Program-made: the position numbers and the translations under genes
Shown: piece after piece, positions 11,628 to 21,624 of the stretch
Layout of the letters: every line of letters begins with the position of its first letter
Position numbering within the stretch: position 1 is the first letter of the stretch
NCBI GenBank assembly: GCA_031002005.1
Contig: JARYHS010008074.1
Location: forward strand, 267,097,930-267,161,929
Direction of reading: 5' to 3'
From: Vandiemenella viatica
Taxonomy: Eukaryota; Arthropoda; Insecta; Orthoptera; Morabidae
DNA: 64,000 nucleotides
Notes under the pieces: generated by a model
Databases searched by the model: none
What the model was told of the DNA's origin: nothing
What the model saw: only the letters and a program-made list of their open reading frames with translations

Positions 11628-12084
11628 TTTTCATCGGTGTGCAAGTAACGTCCAGTTTCAGTTTTGAAGTCTTGTTTGGTTATGTCTCAAATGTTTATAA
11701 TACTTTTGCTATCCAAAAATGTGTGAAATGTACTGAAAAAAATTTGGTGTATTTTAGAAAAAGAATATGCGGCACTACCAACAGCAACTAATATCTAAAG
11801 AAAATGCTCACAAATAGCAAAACATATTCCAAAGCGAGGATCGAACCTAAGAACCCTAACTTTACTGATACTCGCCTTAAACAGCGTACTATATTATCTC
11901 AAAGAAATTGTGGTGCAAATTATATTTACAGTAAGTGATATGCGACTTAGTCACATGGTCATCTGGGTTTCTTTGAGCAAGTTACAGCAACTCTTTTCCT
12001 ATTTCAGCTAATGCGGGCGGGAACACTTGTATTTATTTGGAGAGTTTTTATTGTTGTGGTTGTAGATTGATGTGTTACACACTA

Positions 12085-13506
12085 CACTCCTGGAAATTGA
12101 AATAAGAACACATTGACGCCGGTGTGTAAGACCCACCATACTTGCTCCGGACACTACAAGAGGGCTGTACAAGCAATGATCAAACACACGGCACAGTGGA
12201 GACACCAGGAACAGCAGTGTTGGCCGTCGAAGGGCGCTAGCTGCGCAGCGGTTGGGCACCGCCGCAGTCAGTGTCAGCCAGTTTGCTGTGGCATACAGAG
12301 CTCCATCTCAGTCTTTAACACTGGTAGCATGCCGCGTCAGCGTGTACGTGAACCGTATGTGCACTTGACGGACTTTGAGCGAGGGCGTATAGTGGGCATG
12401 CGGGAGGCCAGGTGGACGTACCACCGAATTGCTCAACATGTGGGACACGAGGTCTCCACAGTACATTGATGTTGTCGCCAGTGGTCGGCGGAAGGTGCAC
12501 GTGCCCGTCGACCTGGTTCCGGACAGCAGCGATGCACGGACGCACGCCAAAACCGTCGCATCCTACGCAGTGCCGTAGGGGACCGCACCGCCACTTCCCG
12601 GCAAATTAGGGACACTGTTGCTCCTGGGGTATCAGAGAGGACCATTCGCAACCATCTCCATGAAGCTGGGCTACGGTCCCGCACACCGTTAGGTCGTCTT
12701 CCGTTCACGCCCCAACATCGTGCAGCCCACCTCCAGTGGTGTCACGACAGGCGTGTATGGAGAGACTAATGGAGACGTGTCGTCTTCAGTGATGAGAGTC
12801 GCTTCTGCCTTGGTGCCAATGATGGTCGTATGCGTGTTTGGCGCCGTGCAGGTGAGCGCCACAATCAGGACTGCATATGATCAAGGCACACAGGGCCAAC
12901 ACCCGGCATCATGGTGTGGGGAGCGATCTCCTACACTGGTCGTACACCTCTGGTGATCGTCGGGGGGACACTGAACAGTGCACGGTACATTCAAACCGTC
13001 ATCGAACCCATCGTTCTACCATTCCTAGACCGGCAAGGGAACATGCTGTTCCAACAGGACAATGCACGTCCACATGTATCCCGTGCCACCCAACGTGCTC
13101 TAGAAGGTGTAAGTCAACTACCCTGGCCAGCGAGATCTCCGGATCTGTCCCCCATTGAGCATGTTTGGGACTGGATGAAACGTCGTCTCACGCGGTCTGC
13201 ACGTCCAGCACGAACGCTGGTCCAGCTGAGGCGCCAGGTGGAAATGGCTTGGCATGCCGTTCCACAGGACTACATCCAGCACCTCTACGATTGTCTCCAT
13301 GGGAGAATTGCAGCCTGCATTGCTGCGAAAGGAGGATATACACGGTACTAGTGCCGACATTGTGCATGCTCTGTTGCCTGTCTCTATGTGCCTACGGTTC
13401 TGTCTGTGTGATCATGTGTTGTGTCTGACCCCAGGAATGCGTATATAAAGTTTCCCATTCCTGGGACAATGAATTCACGGTGTTCTTATTTCAATTTCCA
13501 GGAGTG
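12085..13506 (+). mobile_element. Full-length Tc1-type transposon
   Basis: The element is 1422 bp, flanked by TA duplications at 12083-12084 and 13507-13508. The outer 27 bases (starting CACTCCTGGAAATTGAAATA) are a perfect inverted repeat. One transposase reading frame runs from 12329 to 13351. Identical ends and a mostly intact frame suggest a fairly recent insertion, later than the host TIR element and the SINE around that. Confidence 0.95.
12329..13351 (+). pseudogene. Tc1-like transposase with three in-frame stops
   Basis: The enzyme would cut and paste the element at TA sites. The 340-codon frame starts MPRQRVREPYVHLTDFERG (HTH region) and keeps one frame to the stop at 13349. It is broken by TGA at 12467, TAA at 12767 and TGA at 12878. 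The catalytic residues are visible: Asp155 in VVFSDESRF, Asp244 in FQQDNARPH and Glu277 in SPDLSPIEHVWD. Only 32 residues separate the second Asp and the Glu, against 34 in classical Tc1. The length matches full Tc1 transposases. The three stops are point changes, since no frameshift is needed. Confidence 0.9.
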
Positions 13507-13761
13507 TATTTATAAACCATATTTCCAACAATTTATACACAAATTCAGAGAAACAAACCAAACATTACTTACGTAGAGTGAGCGCCTGTTGGCACGTGAC
13601 GTCACGAGTGTCGTTGGCACATGCCAGGCAGCAAAGGAGCATTTTAGCGGGCTTTCTTATACTCTAAATTTTAACGTTGAATTTTACGTAAAATAAGCAC
13701 TTTTGTCAAGAAATAAATAGTAAACTATTTAAAACCATTTTCTAAAAATAGTCAAATAGCC

Positions 13762-13850
13762 AATTGAGACCAGGATTTTGATATCCACTTAGACCCCTTA
13801 ACTATTGAGCTACCAGACCACTCTATTACTGACGATACTTGTTCCAGTTT
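13762..13850 (-). repeat. SINE head (5' part of the SINE split at 10358)
   Basis: On the minus strand it reads gtggtctggtagctcaatag then gtggatatcaaaatcc, a tRNA-type A box and following region. It resembles the head of the SINE at 17385. Joined with 10080-10357 it makes one complete SINE. Confidence 0.65.
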
Positions 13851-13921
13851 GAAAAACAGTTTGTTAAAATGGAAGCATAAGGTTTATTTACAGTCAAAAT
13901 GAAGTCATAATAAGTAAAAAA

Positions 13922-15950
13922 CTAGACGACCCGTGCGAAAATTTCGCGTATAAAATGCGATGAATAGTGCGGTTGAATGCTTGTAATATAATTAAAAGTA
14001 GAACCGTATTTTTGTAGCAAATTTTTTTTTTTTTTTTTTTTTTTTAGTTACATAAAAAAAAGTTTATTGACATCCCTGTGCTGCAATCTAGAGACTTGGC
14101 TCTGAACAGTCTCATACGCGTTACAACTTTAAGCACCAAATTTTGAAAAAATCTTTCTTAATTTATGATTTTACATCGCTGGAGACCTAAATTTTTTAAA
14201 ACGATCTGTCATTTATCGATTTCGGCTAGGTATCGAAGAAGATAAATGGCTCGTAATAGAAAAAAAAACACGTTGTATAAATAATATTGATACTTTTTCC
14301 CTTTAAGAGTCGAATTCCAAAAAAAAACTTTTTAAAAAATGTGGTGTGACCAAAGCAGCCACCTTGGTCTTTAAAATGATGCCTCATTTATCGATTTCGA
14401 TTAGTTATCAAGCGAGGTAAAAAAAAGTTTGAGAAATGATGATATCTTTGCTCCTTAAGGGTTGAATTTGGTCAAAGTTTTTTCTTAAAATATGATATGA
14501 CCATAGCGGATAATTTAATATTTAAATCGATGCCTCATTTATTGATTTCGGTTAGGTATCAAGGGAAGTAAATAGCTGGTGACAGAAAAATGTATTGTAA
14601 AAATATTAATACTTTTGCCCTCCAGGGCCTAGAATTTTTAAAAATTTCTTTCTTAAAATGTGTTAATTGAACCGAAGACATTAAGAAGACCTCAATCTTT
14701 TAAATGATACCTCATTTATCAATTTTGTTTAATTGCCAAGGGAGATAAATGGCTTGAGATACAAAAACCTCATTTTAGAAAAATTGACATTTTTGCCCTT
14801 TAAGGTTCGAAATACGAAAAATTACTTTCTTGAAATACCATGGTGGAGACCTTAGTCTTTAATGTGATATATCATTTATCTATATCGGATAGATATCAAG
14901 GGAGATAAATGGCTCGTGACACAAAAATGCGTTGTAGAAAAATTTATACTTTTTCCCTTTAAGGGTTGAATTCCAAAAAGTTCTTTCCTAAAATATGATG
15001 TCACTAAAGCTGAGACAAAATTCCTCATAATCTTACTTGATTTATCGATTTTCCATAGAAATCCAAGGAGATAAGTGGCTCGAGACAAAAAAAACGCATT
15101 TTAGAAAAATTGACATTTTCGCCCTTTATGGGTCGAATTACGAAAAATTCCTTTCTTAACATATAATGTTACAACGGCGGAGACCTTATTCTTTAATATG
15201 ATACCTCATTTATCTATATCGGTTTGATATTAAGGGAGAAAATCGCTCGTGACACAAAAATGTGTTATAGAAAAATTTATACTTTTTCCCTTTAAGGGTT
15301 GAATTCCAATAACATTCTTTCTTAAAATATGATGTCGCAAAGCTGAGACATTACTCCTCATAATCCAACTTCATTTATCGATTTTGATTCGATATCCAGG
15401 AAGATAAATGGTTCGAGAAACAAAAAACGCTTTTTAGAAAAATTGACATTTTTGCCCTTTAAGGGTCGAATTACGAAAAATTCCTTTCTTAAAATATAAT
15501 GTTACCACGGCGGGGACGTCAGTCCTTAATGTGATACCTAATTTATCTATATCGGTTAGATATTATGGAAGATAAATCGCTCGTGACACAAAAACGCATT
15601 GCAAAAATATTAATACTTTTGCCCTTTAAGGGTTGAATTCCGAAAAATTTCTGTCTTAATATATGACGTCACTAAAGCAGAGATCTTAATCTTTAAAATG
15701 ATACTTCATTAAACGATTTCAGAAATATATCCAGGGAGATAAATGACTCGCAACACAGAAAACTGAATTTGAAAAATATTGACATTTTTGCCCTTTAAGG
15801 GTCGAATTCCGATAACTTCATTTCTTAAAATATGATGTGACTAAAGTGGAGACCATATGCTTTAAAATGACACCTCATTCATTGATTTCAGTTAAGTATG
15901 GAGGAAGATACAGGCTTGTGACAAAAAAATACCTTATAGAAATAATATAT
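13922..15950 (-). mobile_element. Helitron-like end running into a satellite array
   Basis: On the minus strand the left edge ends in ...cgcacgggtcgtctag followed by T. A small hairpin (gcgaaatttt/aaaattttcgc-like) lies just inside it, as in Helitron 3' ends. The interior from about 14130 is a tandem array of ~167-bp units. A 5' end was not identified, so the right limit is taken as the end of the array. Confidence 0.45.
14130..15945. repeat. Satellite array, ~167-bp monomer, alternating dimers
   Basis: The landmark ccctttaag recurs near 14299, 14451, 14618, 14796, 14955, 15122, 15288, 15455, 15622 and 15791, so the spacing settles at 166-169 bp in the right half. Units alternate between a tatacttttt-preceded type ending gttgaattcc and a gacatttttg-preceded type ending gtcgaatta. 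This gives a ~333-bp two-unit higher-order period. About eleven units are present. The left units are more diverged in spacing (152-178 bp). Confidence 0.85.
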
Positions 15951-15952
15951 AT

Positions 15953-17300
15953 GATTAGTCATAAATCAATTTCTCTGGTTTGAAATACTGTTTTCCATTT
16001 TAATTTGATACGTACTTCAAGGTAGCAAAATTGTCTGTATATGAAGCATTTACATCTCTTCAAGATGGAACATCCAATAAAAAGTTTTATTGTGGACGGA
16101 GGATGCTTCCTCCATAAGGTTATGTGGCATTGTAGTGAAAACTTTGGTTCCATCTGTGGAAAATATAAACAGTACTTGAGAACGCATTATGGATCCAACT
16201 TCACAGTTATATTTTACTGCTACTGAAGTGATGCTGCGCAGAGAGGAATAAAGTCATCTGAAATGTTTGGTCATTTGAAAACATCAGATACTTCAGCAGA
16301 CATCTTTTTCAGAGAGGAAAGAAGTGCTGCAGTGACGCAACAAATGAGAGCAGCAAGAACCGTATAATTTTGATACTAATGCAAATCTGAAAAAGGAGAC
16401 ATCCAAATTTAACTAGCAAAAGAAGATGCAGCTGGATTGATTGTTGACGCAGCTATTTCCCAAGCAGCAAAATTTGATAGTGTGATAATTCTAAATGAGT
16501 ATATTGGCTGTCTTGTTCTCCTAATGAGCCTCACTTACGAGAAGGCAAGGAAACAGGATTGTGTTACTCAACCACTTCCTTCAAGTTTGAATGCGCACAT
16601 ATCCTCTTCATCCATTCATTTACAGGATGTGATACAATATGAGGACTTTTCGACTATGGTAAAATTTTGCTACCTCATTCAACACCAACCACATCTGCAA
16701 GTAACATGCATGCGAAATTTTCAGTAGTCCTAGCCTCTGGAAACTAGCATCTGGAGAACACGCTGGAAAATAGCTCATCTTAGAATGGCATGGATAAATA
16801 GCTAGTGGAACACTGGAAGGTGTAGAAACGAAATTTTAAGAAATCTGACCAAAAATTGCATTCAACCTAGCACGTTTGCCAGCAGAATCAGATGCAGCAA
16901 CATTTCACTCGATATGCGCCTAGCACCAAGTGCAAGCGTGGCTGGATTTAGAAACTTACCTATTGCCATGGGGATGAAGGAAAGGCTCATCGAGTATTAT
17001 TCCAATTACAATAATAGAATACGCTGCACCTGAGTTTATTCCGAAGGCTGTATCATGTTCCAGCAAGAAACCTTTTACTCCACCATGTAGCTATCACAAA
17101 TCAGGACTGCACTGTTCAGCTGAGTGCAAAAACTACTCTGTCCTGTCTCATAAAAACATTGCTAAGACTGACAAAGAGAAACCATTCTTCAACCTCATGG
17201 AAGCTGCTCCTTATGCAATTGATAAATGAGCCACACTAGATGAAAACATTAATTAGCCGAGACAATCCAATTGGAAAAGAAATTGATTTATGACCAATTT
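15953..17300 (+). mobile_element. Block with 22-bp inverted ends carrying a PIN-like gene relic
   Basis: The left edge has gattagtcataaatcaattt and the right edge has its near-complement aaattgatttatgaccaatt. The ends match at about 19 of 22 positions. Between them lies a decayed coding region (next entry). Whether the inverted pair marks true transposon ends is not proven; there is no clear target-site duplication. Confidence 0.4.
16040..17110 (+). pseudogene. C-terminal relic of a multicopy PIN-domain-like protein
   Basis: Frames change several times. The readable pieces are SFIVDGGCFLHKVMWHCSE (about 16081), SADIFFREERSAAVTQQ, EDAAGLIVDAAISQAAKFDS (about 16424), and later RLPAESDAATFHSI followed by a tryptophan-rich WLDLETYLLPWGW-like tail near 16940. 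This order (nuclease-fold start, DADxLIV-type acidic motif, LP..AA..H C-tail) matches large uncharacterised proteins that I recall as highly multicopy in arthropods and cnidarians. The acidic DAA..IV site and the fold suggest a PIN/FEN-type nuclease, but that is inference. It is inactive here. Confidence 0.5.
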
Positions 17301-17384
17301 TTAACTTATAATTAATTTATTATGACTTAATAACTTTGTGACATAACATTATGCACTCATTTCCGCTCTATTACCATCATTAAA

Positions 17385-17720
17385 AGAGCAGTCAGGTAGC
17401 TCAGGGACTAAGGCATCTGACTGGAGATCAAAATCACGACGTCAGCTGTGATTTTTAAAGGCCATTAACCCGACCATCAGCTCTGCCACACCTTGCTGTG
17501 TAATATGAAATAAGCCAGAACGCTTCTGTGATTTTAGTTCCACATTAAACAATAGGTTCCCTATATATGATTACCTGGTGAGGTTAGATTGTCACAAAGG
17601 GGTGCATTGCATGGCGAATCGAAACCACTGTCATCTGGTGTCCGAACAATCCTTTGGGATCTCCCAGCCAATGATATTTAGTTGACCATCAGTAATCAAA
17701 GCATAATACATATATATACT
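17385..17720 (+). repeat. tRNA-derived SINE, complete copy
   Basis: The head reads gtcaggtagctcagggacta then ctggagatcaaaat, a clear tRNA-type A-box region. The body (cattaacccgaccatc, tctgccacacctt, gattacctggtgaggtt) and the 3' end (agttgaccatcagtaatcaa) match the split copy at 10080-10357/13762-13850 in opposite orientation. The tail is AT-rich rather than poly(A). Confidence 0.7.
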
Positions 17721-17774
17721 ACGTCATACTGAAATACACATATATCAATTAGATATAAAGGTGTTCCAGGTAAT

Positions 17775-18100
17775 TTACAGCGAAAAGTGTGAAACTTTGC
17801 TGATTTTCACCGAACTGTAGCTCGCTTAGTTTTGAGTTTAGAAAAAACTTTGTATTAGAAAAGTTGTAGTAAATTTTGTCCTCTTTCAATTTGGAAATAA
17901 AGTATTTCTTGATAGGATTCATCAAGAAGAAATTATTGACAAAAAAGTACCAAAATTTCTCCTTTTTTGGCCACAGAAAATTGTGCCGAGGGTGTCAGAA
18001 GTTGAAAACTTGGTTTCTGCATACTCTCACCAATATATACAAGATAAGAAAAAAAATCTTCTTCATGATATAATGCAAGGTAAAACTACCCCATTACTAG
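17775..18100 (+). repeat. Dispersed repeat, inverted partner of 3195-3535
   Basis: It matches the complement of 3195-3535 over about 300 bp (see that entry). It ends around gcatactctcaccaatatat. It has no open frame of note and the family is not recognised. Confidence 0.65.
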
Positions 18101-18340
18101 ACTATATATTTTGACTATGCAAATACTGCACTGGGTTATCGATCCAGATGGTACTATTGTAGAATCAAATATTATAACAGAAGAAGAACTGATCGAAACA
18201 GGCACTAGCAACTACCTTATTGATAACTACTCCTGCTCCATTCAAGAATTCTGTAGCAAAATTCAGTTGGATATTTTAATGTTTAATTTTTTATTTTTTT
18301 GTATCATATAATATTTTTTCACTATGATTGTTATTCGCTT

Positions 18341-18345
<5 letters not shown>

Positions 18346-18392
<47 letters not shown>
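18346..18392. repeat. (TA)n/(GATA)n microsatellite
   Basis: A pure TA run of about 28 bp leads into several GATA repeats. It directly precedes the left arm of the long palindrome. Confidence 0.9.
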
Positions 18393-18394
<2 letters not shown>

Positions 18395-18422
18395 GTTTGG
18401 AAACAAAGGCGCTGAGAGCGGA

Positions 18423-19054
18423 TATATTAGACATTGGGATAGGAGAAAAACCACCGCTTACCAAAGATGAGGGCTCCAGCGGCATCAAAACACGAAAAAA
18501 ACACACAAACACAAACATAATACAAATTTTCGAGCTTAGCTCTTCATCAGGTTGTAGGATGAGATGGCTGCCCCGCGGAAGCTAGCAACCAACTGAGGAG
18601 ACCACACGGGGTGCACATGGTCGGCTGGTCGGGGTGGAGAGGGAGGGAGGGAGGGAGGGAGGGGGGGAGAAACAACATGGCGGGAGGCGGGGGTGGGGGT
18701 GGAAGGACCTAAGCCCGAAAATGATAATTAGACTGCACTATGACCGCAACCGCGTTTGCGGTCTAATTATCATTTTCGGACTTAGGTCCTTCCACCCCCA
18801 CCCCCGCCTCCCGCCATGTTGTTTCTCCCCCCTCCCTCTCCACCCCGACCAGCCGACCATGTGCACCCCGTGTGGTCTCCTCAGTTGGTTGCTAGCTTCC
18901 GCGGGGCAGCCATCTCATCCTACAACCTGATGAAGAGCTAAGCTCGAAAATTTGTATTATGTTTGTGTTTGTGTGTTTTTTCGTGTTTTGACGCCGCTGG
19001 AGCCCTCATCTTTGGTAAGCGGTGGTTTTTCTCCTATCCCAATGTCTAATATAT
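18423..19054. repeat. Near-perfect ~630-bp palindrome
   Basis: The left arm (18423 to about 18749) and right arm (about 18757 to 19054) are near-identical reverse complements. They run from tattagacattgggatagg / cctatcccaatgtctaata on the outside to gaccgcaa / ttgcggtc at the centre. The left arm has a small extra tgcactatg near the centre and a longer ggga run. The arms contain a ctcttcatcaggttgtagga block that also occurs, diverged, just to the right at 19076-19240. It would form a very stable hairpin in single strands. Confidence 0.9.
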
Positions 19055-19075
19055 ATATATATATAATTAATAACA

Positions 19076-19240
19076 ATGAAAAAAGACGCTAAGTAGCGGA
19101 AAGGAATCAAATTAGGATAGGGAAATGAGCCACCACTTACCTTTAGATGATGGATGTGGGGCATGAACACACATAAAAGACACAAACACAAAGCGAATAA
19201 AGAAATTTTCGGGGGAAAAACAACCCTTCATCAACAAGAG
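19076..19240 (+). repeat. Diverged copy of the palindrome-arm repeat
   Basis: Ordered matches to the left arm are gacgctaagtagcgg, ggatagggaaatgagccacc, cttacctttagatgatgg, acacaaacacaaa, attttcggggg and cccttcatcaac. So the palindrome is built from two inverted copies of a dispersed repeat, with a third older copy next to it. Confidence 0.65.
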
Positions 19241-19361
19241 AACATTATGAGAGGTGGGTGCAGCCGGAGATGTTCCACATCCTAGAAGTCCTTCCTCAGT
19301 AGGAATCTATGGAACAAGAGTAATAAATAAATGAAGAACTCGGGCTGCATTTATTTTTATT

Positions 19362-19378
19362 CCCCCCCCCCCCCCCCC
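19362..19378. repeat. Poly(C) tract
   Basis: Seventeen consecutive C. On the minus strand this is a poly(G) run directly after the 3' end of the SINE at 19379-19614. Confidence 0.95.
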
Positions 19379-19614
19379 GGCTATATGCTTCCTTGACATC
19401 AAGGTCATTAGAGCTGGGAAAGGACTGGAGGCAAGGAATGGGAAGGAGTGCAGCTGTGGCCTTTAAAAGGAATCATCTCGGGATTCGTCTGGAGTGATTT
19501 GGGGAAACCATGAAAAACCAATTTTGGACGGCTGTAAAGGGATTCGAACCTGCATCATCCCAAATTCAAGGCCAGAACCATACTGCTCACCCACTAAGCT
19601 TGGTTTAAAGTTGT
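19379..19614 (-). repeat. tRNA-derived SINE, second family
   Basis: On the minus strand the head has gtgggtgagcagtatgg and the B box ggttcgaatccc. The body reads catggtttccccaaatcact and ctaatgacctt. The same family is present at 29460-29686 and as pieces at 2310-2715. Confidence 0.7.
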
Positions 19615-19619
19615 AGTTC

Positions 19620-20560
19620 AAAATGAGGCATCAGCAGTTCTGAATTCAGGAAGCTATACCTATCAGCTATTTTATGTTATCGACTATCTCAAGGATGTTT
19701 TTGATTGCTTTCCCATTTCCACTCTAGTTTCTCAAGAAAATTAGAAGTAACAAATAACTAAATGTGTATATTTGAGGCTATACCTTTTTCATTTTAAGTT
19801 AAAAATAGTTATGATCAGAGTAATGGGATCATTCTTTCTATTAACAGCTTTGTTTTGTGTATTTTTTTAAAAAACCTAAATGTTTCATATAAATTGTAAG
19901 AAGTTTACTAATTTCTGATATTTTCATCCTAAATAAAATATTTACTTGCTTTTGTGCCGAATTTGAAGAAAAATTCTAATTTTATAATTTAATTACTGAT
20001 TTTTCCTATTGATTTTTTTTTACAGTCCCGTTACTGGTTTATCCTGGCAAAATGTTCACACTGTCATTGTATGCTAGTTTCAGTAACATAAAAATAAGAT
20101 TTTTCTATATTATCGTTTCAGTAAATGTCTGAATAAAAACCATAAAGACTTTTTTATTTTTACAACAGTCCGGTCAAAAAATAATAATAATAATAAAAAT
20201 AAAAATAAAGTGGGCAGCACTGTATTGTCTGCAATAGACACATCTGACTTTAAAATTCTGCAGCAAAATAATAATTTGGTGGGGGTCTACAGAAAAGTTT
20301 GGAAACCTAATTCAAACAGTGGCCATTATAAACTCAAGTTTATCATGGAATTTAAGTTAAAAGTTTCCTTCCATGGATGTGATTTTGAAAATTTTGGAAG
20401 ATCATGCATACAAACCCCACCACTATTGGACACTGAAACTCAGAAAACTGTACATCCATACTTGGTGACAAAACAGAGATACATTGCTCGTCATCTTTTA
20501 CTATCTTGCCCTTATGAATAATGTCGTCATAGCACTTGACCTTCAGCTATTGTCATGTGC
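19620..20560. other. Intronic AT-rich DNA
   Basis: Nothing firm can be assigned. Short homopolymers and an (ATA)n stretch near 20180 are present. An open frame at 20210-20521 shows no recognised motif. Confidence 0.4.
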
Positions 20561-20574
20561 CCCAGCAATGGCAG

Positions 20575-21000
20575 AAGATACCAGTAGACCAACAAACAGG
20601 TCAATGACAGTGTTACCATACGTTCACGAGGTGATAGATAAGATTTACTGCCTTCTGAAAAATAAAACTCATCGGTTCAGTATAGAGGACAACTAGAAAG
20701 ATTTCTGATGTCTCTAATGGTTAAAGACTAGAGGTGGAAAATAAACAGACATCAGATGCATGTCAAATACCCTATAACCGTGGCTGGATATACATCAGCG
20801 ACACAGGATGCACCATGAAGGATAGGTTGAATAACCATTTAGACATTAAAAATAACATCATCAGCTATAGTATCACATTAAACTGATGAAGGGCACACTT
20901 TTTTATTCAATAACACTAGTGTTCTATTTGAAAAAAGCATGTGGTGGCTCAGGCAAGTCAGATAACTGTTAGAAATTCAAATTTAGACAGTAGGCTTCAA
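20575..21000 (+). pseudogene. Penelope-like element relic (GIY-YIG region)
   Basis: Near 20615 a VLPYVHEVIDKIYCLLKN segment precedes a frame break. From about 20770 the sequence reads IPYNRGWIYISDTGCTMKDR and then LNNHLDI. The order (LPY block, then PYxxGxxYIxxTGxxxxxRLxEH) is that of the end of the RT and the GIY-YIG endonuclease of Penelope-like retroelements. The expected YIGxT glycine is replaced (YISDT). It is a dead fragment. Confidence 0.45.
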
Positions 21001-21392
21001 TTTTACTTGGTCAGATCTGCTCAGAATAACACAGAATGCGTACCCCGGTTGGACCAAACACACCGGCTGCAGACAATCATCACATGCTGCAGAAGCGATT
21101 TATATGGCTAGAATCATTGCCTCTTATAGGAATCCTCTGATGAAACCTACGCCGGAGTAACAAGGACAAACAAGTTCTTGTATATAGGCTTTTATAAAAC
21201 CCTGCTTATGATTTAACATATGAATTAATGTACTAAACTTTACTCACAATCTTAATGTTGATAATTACTTTTTCACAAATTTTAACATAAAATAACCACT
21301 TTTTGCTATCAGTATGCATCTCTAGCATAGTCACACACATATATATCTTGGCTTTTCTGGTGTTTAGTAAGCTTTTGTTTCATATATTTCAG

Positions 21393-21462
21393 CAGCCAAA
21401 GCCAAGCCGCGAATGGCACCTTTGATGCAGAAGACAATGAAACTAGTTAAAAGTTTCAAAAG
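21393..21462 (+). CDS. Coding exon of the unidentified host gene
   Basis: The 70-nt exon lies between a pyrimidine-rich acceptor ending ttcag (21392) and donor AG|GTGATT. Entered in phase 1 from the 1148-1298 exon it reads AAKAKPRMAPLMQKTMKLVK and then SFK, leaving two bases for the next exon. The acceptor is a tandem ttcagcag, so splicing after 21392 or 21395 differs by one Ala and both keep frame. The peptide is basic and probably helical. The protein family is not recognised. Confidence 0.65.
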
Positions 21463-21563
21463 GTGATTGTTAGTCTGTAAAATTATATTTTGGACTATGT
21501 GGTTTTATTACTCATTATAAAAATATCTTCTCCGTAAGTTTTTTCTTATTTTTTCTTTACCAG

Positions 21564-21624
21564 AAACATGTTATTACGATTGGGAAATGATGTTAATAAA
21601 TTAATTTCATCAGAATTATGCCAG
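21564..21624 (+). CDS. Coding exon of the unidentified host gene, possibly terminal
   Basis: The acceptor tttctttaccag precedes 61 nt that continue in frame from 21462 as RNMLLRLGNDVNKLISSELC and Q. The block ends CAG|GCAAGT, a consensus GC-AG donor. If that donor is unused the frame runs on for eight more codons to TGA at 21649, and AATAAA at 22092 could then be the polyadenylation signal. Both readings are plausible. The upstream intron is only 101 bp, unlike the ~20-kb one before it. Confidence 0.6.

Larger units (their letters stand above)
10358..13761. mobile_element. TIR DNA transposon (class unknown) interrupted by Tc1
   Basis: It begins GGCTATTTGAC at 10358 and ends GTCAAATAGCC at 13761, an 11-bp perfect inverted end. 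Both flanks carry SINE sequence (AATA on the left, AATT on the right). A tgacgtcac block occurs near both ends (about 10550 and 13598). Without the Tc1 insert (12085-13506) the element is about 2.0 kb. No transposase is recognisable. It contains two tRNA-like heads and a long poly(T) at about 11589-11624. Confidence 0.65.

Noticed and set aside
11115..11890. tRNA-like blocks as tRNA genes
   Set aside because: Only the A and B box words are present; acceptor and anticodon stems do not pair by eye. They are read as SINE or tRNA relics.
14130..15945. Regularly spaced repeats as a CRISPR array
   Set aside because: The whole ~167-bp unit is repeated, with no unique spacers, and the context is an animal genome. 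It is a satellite.
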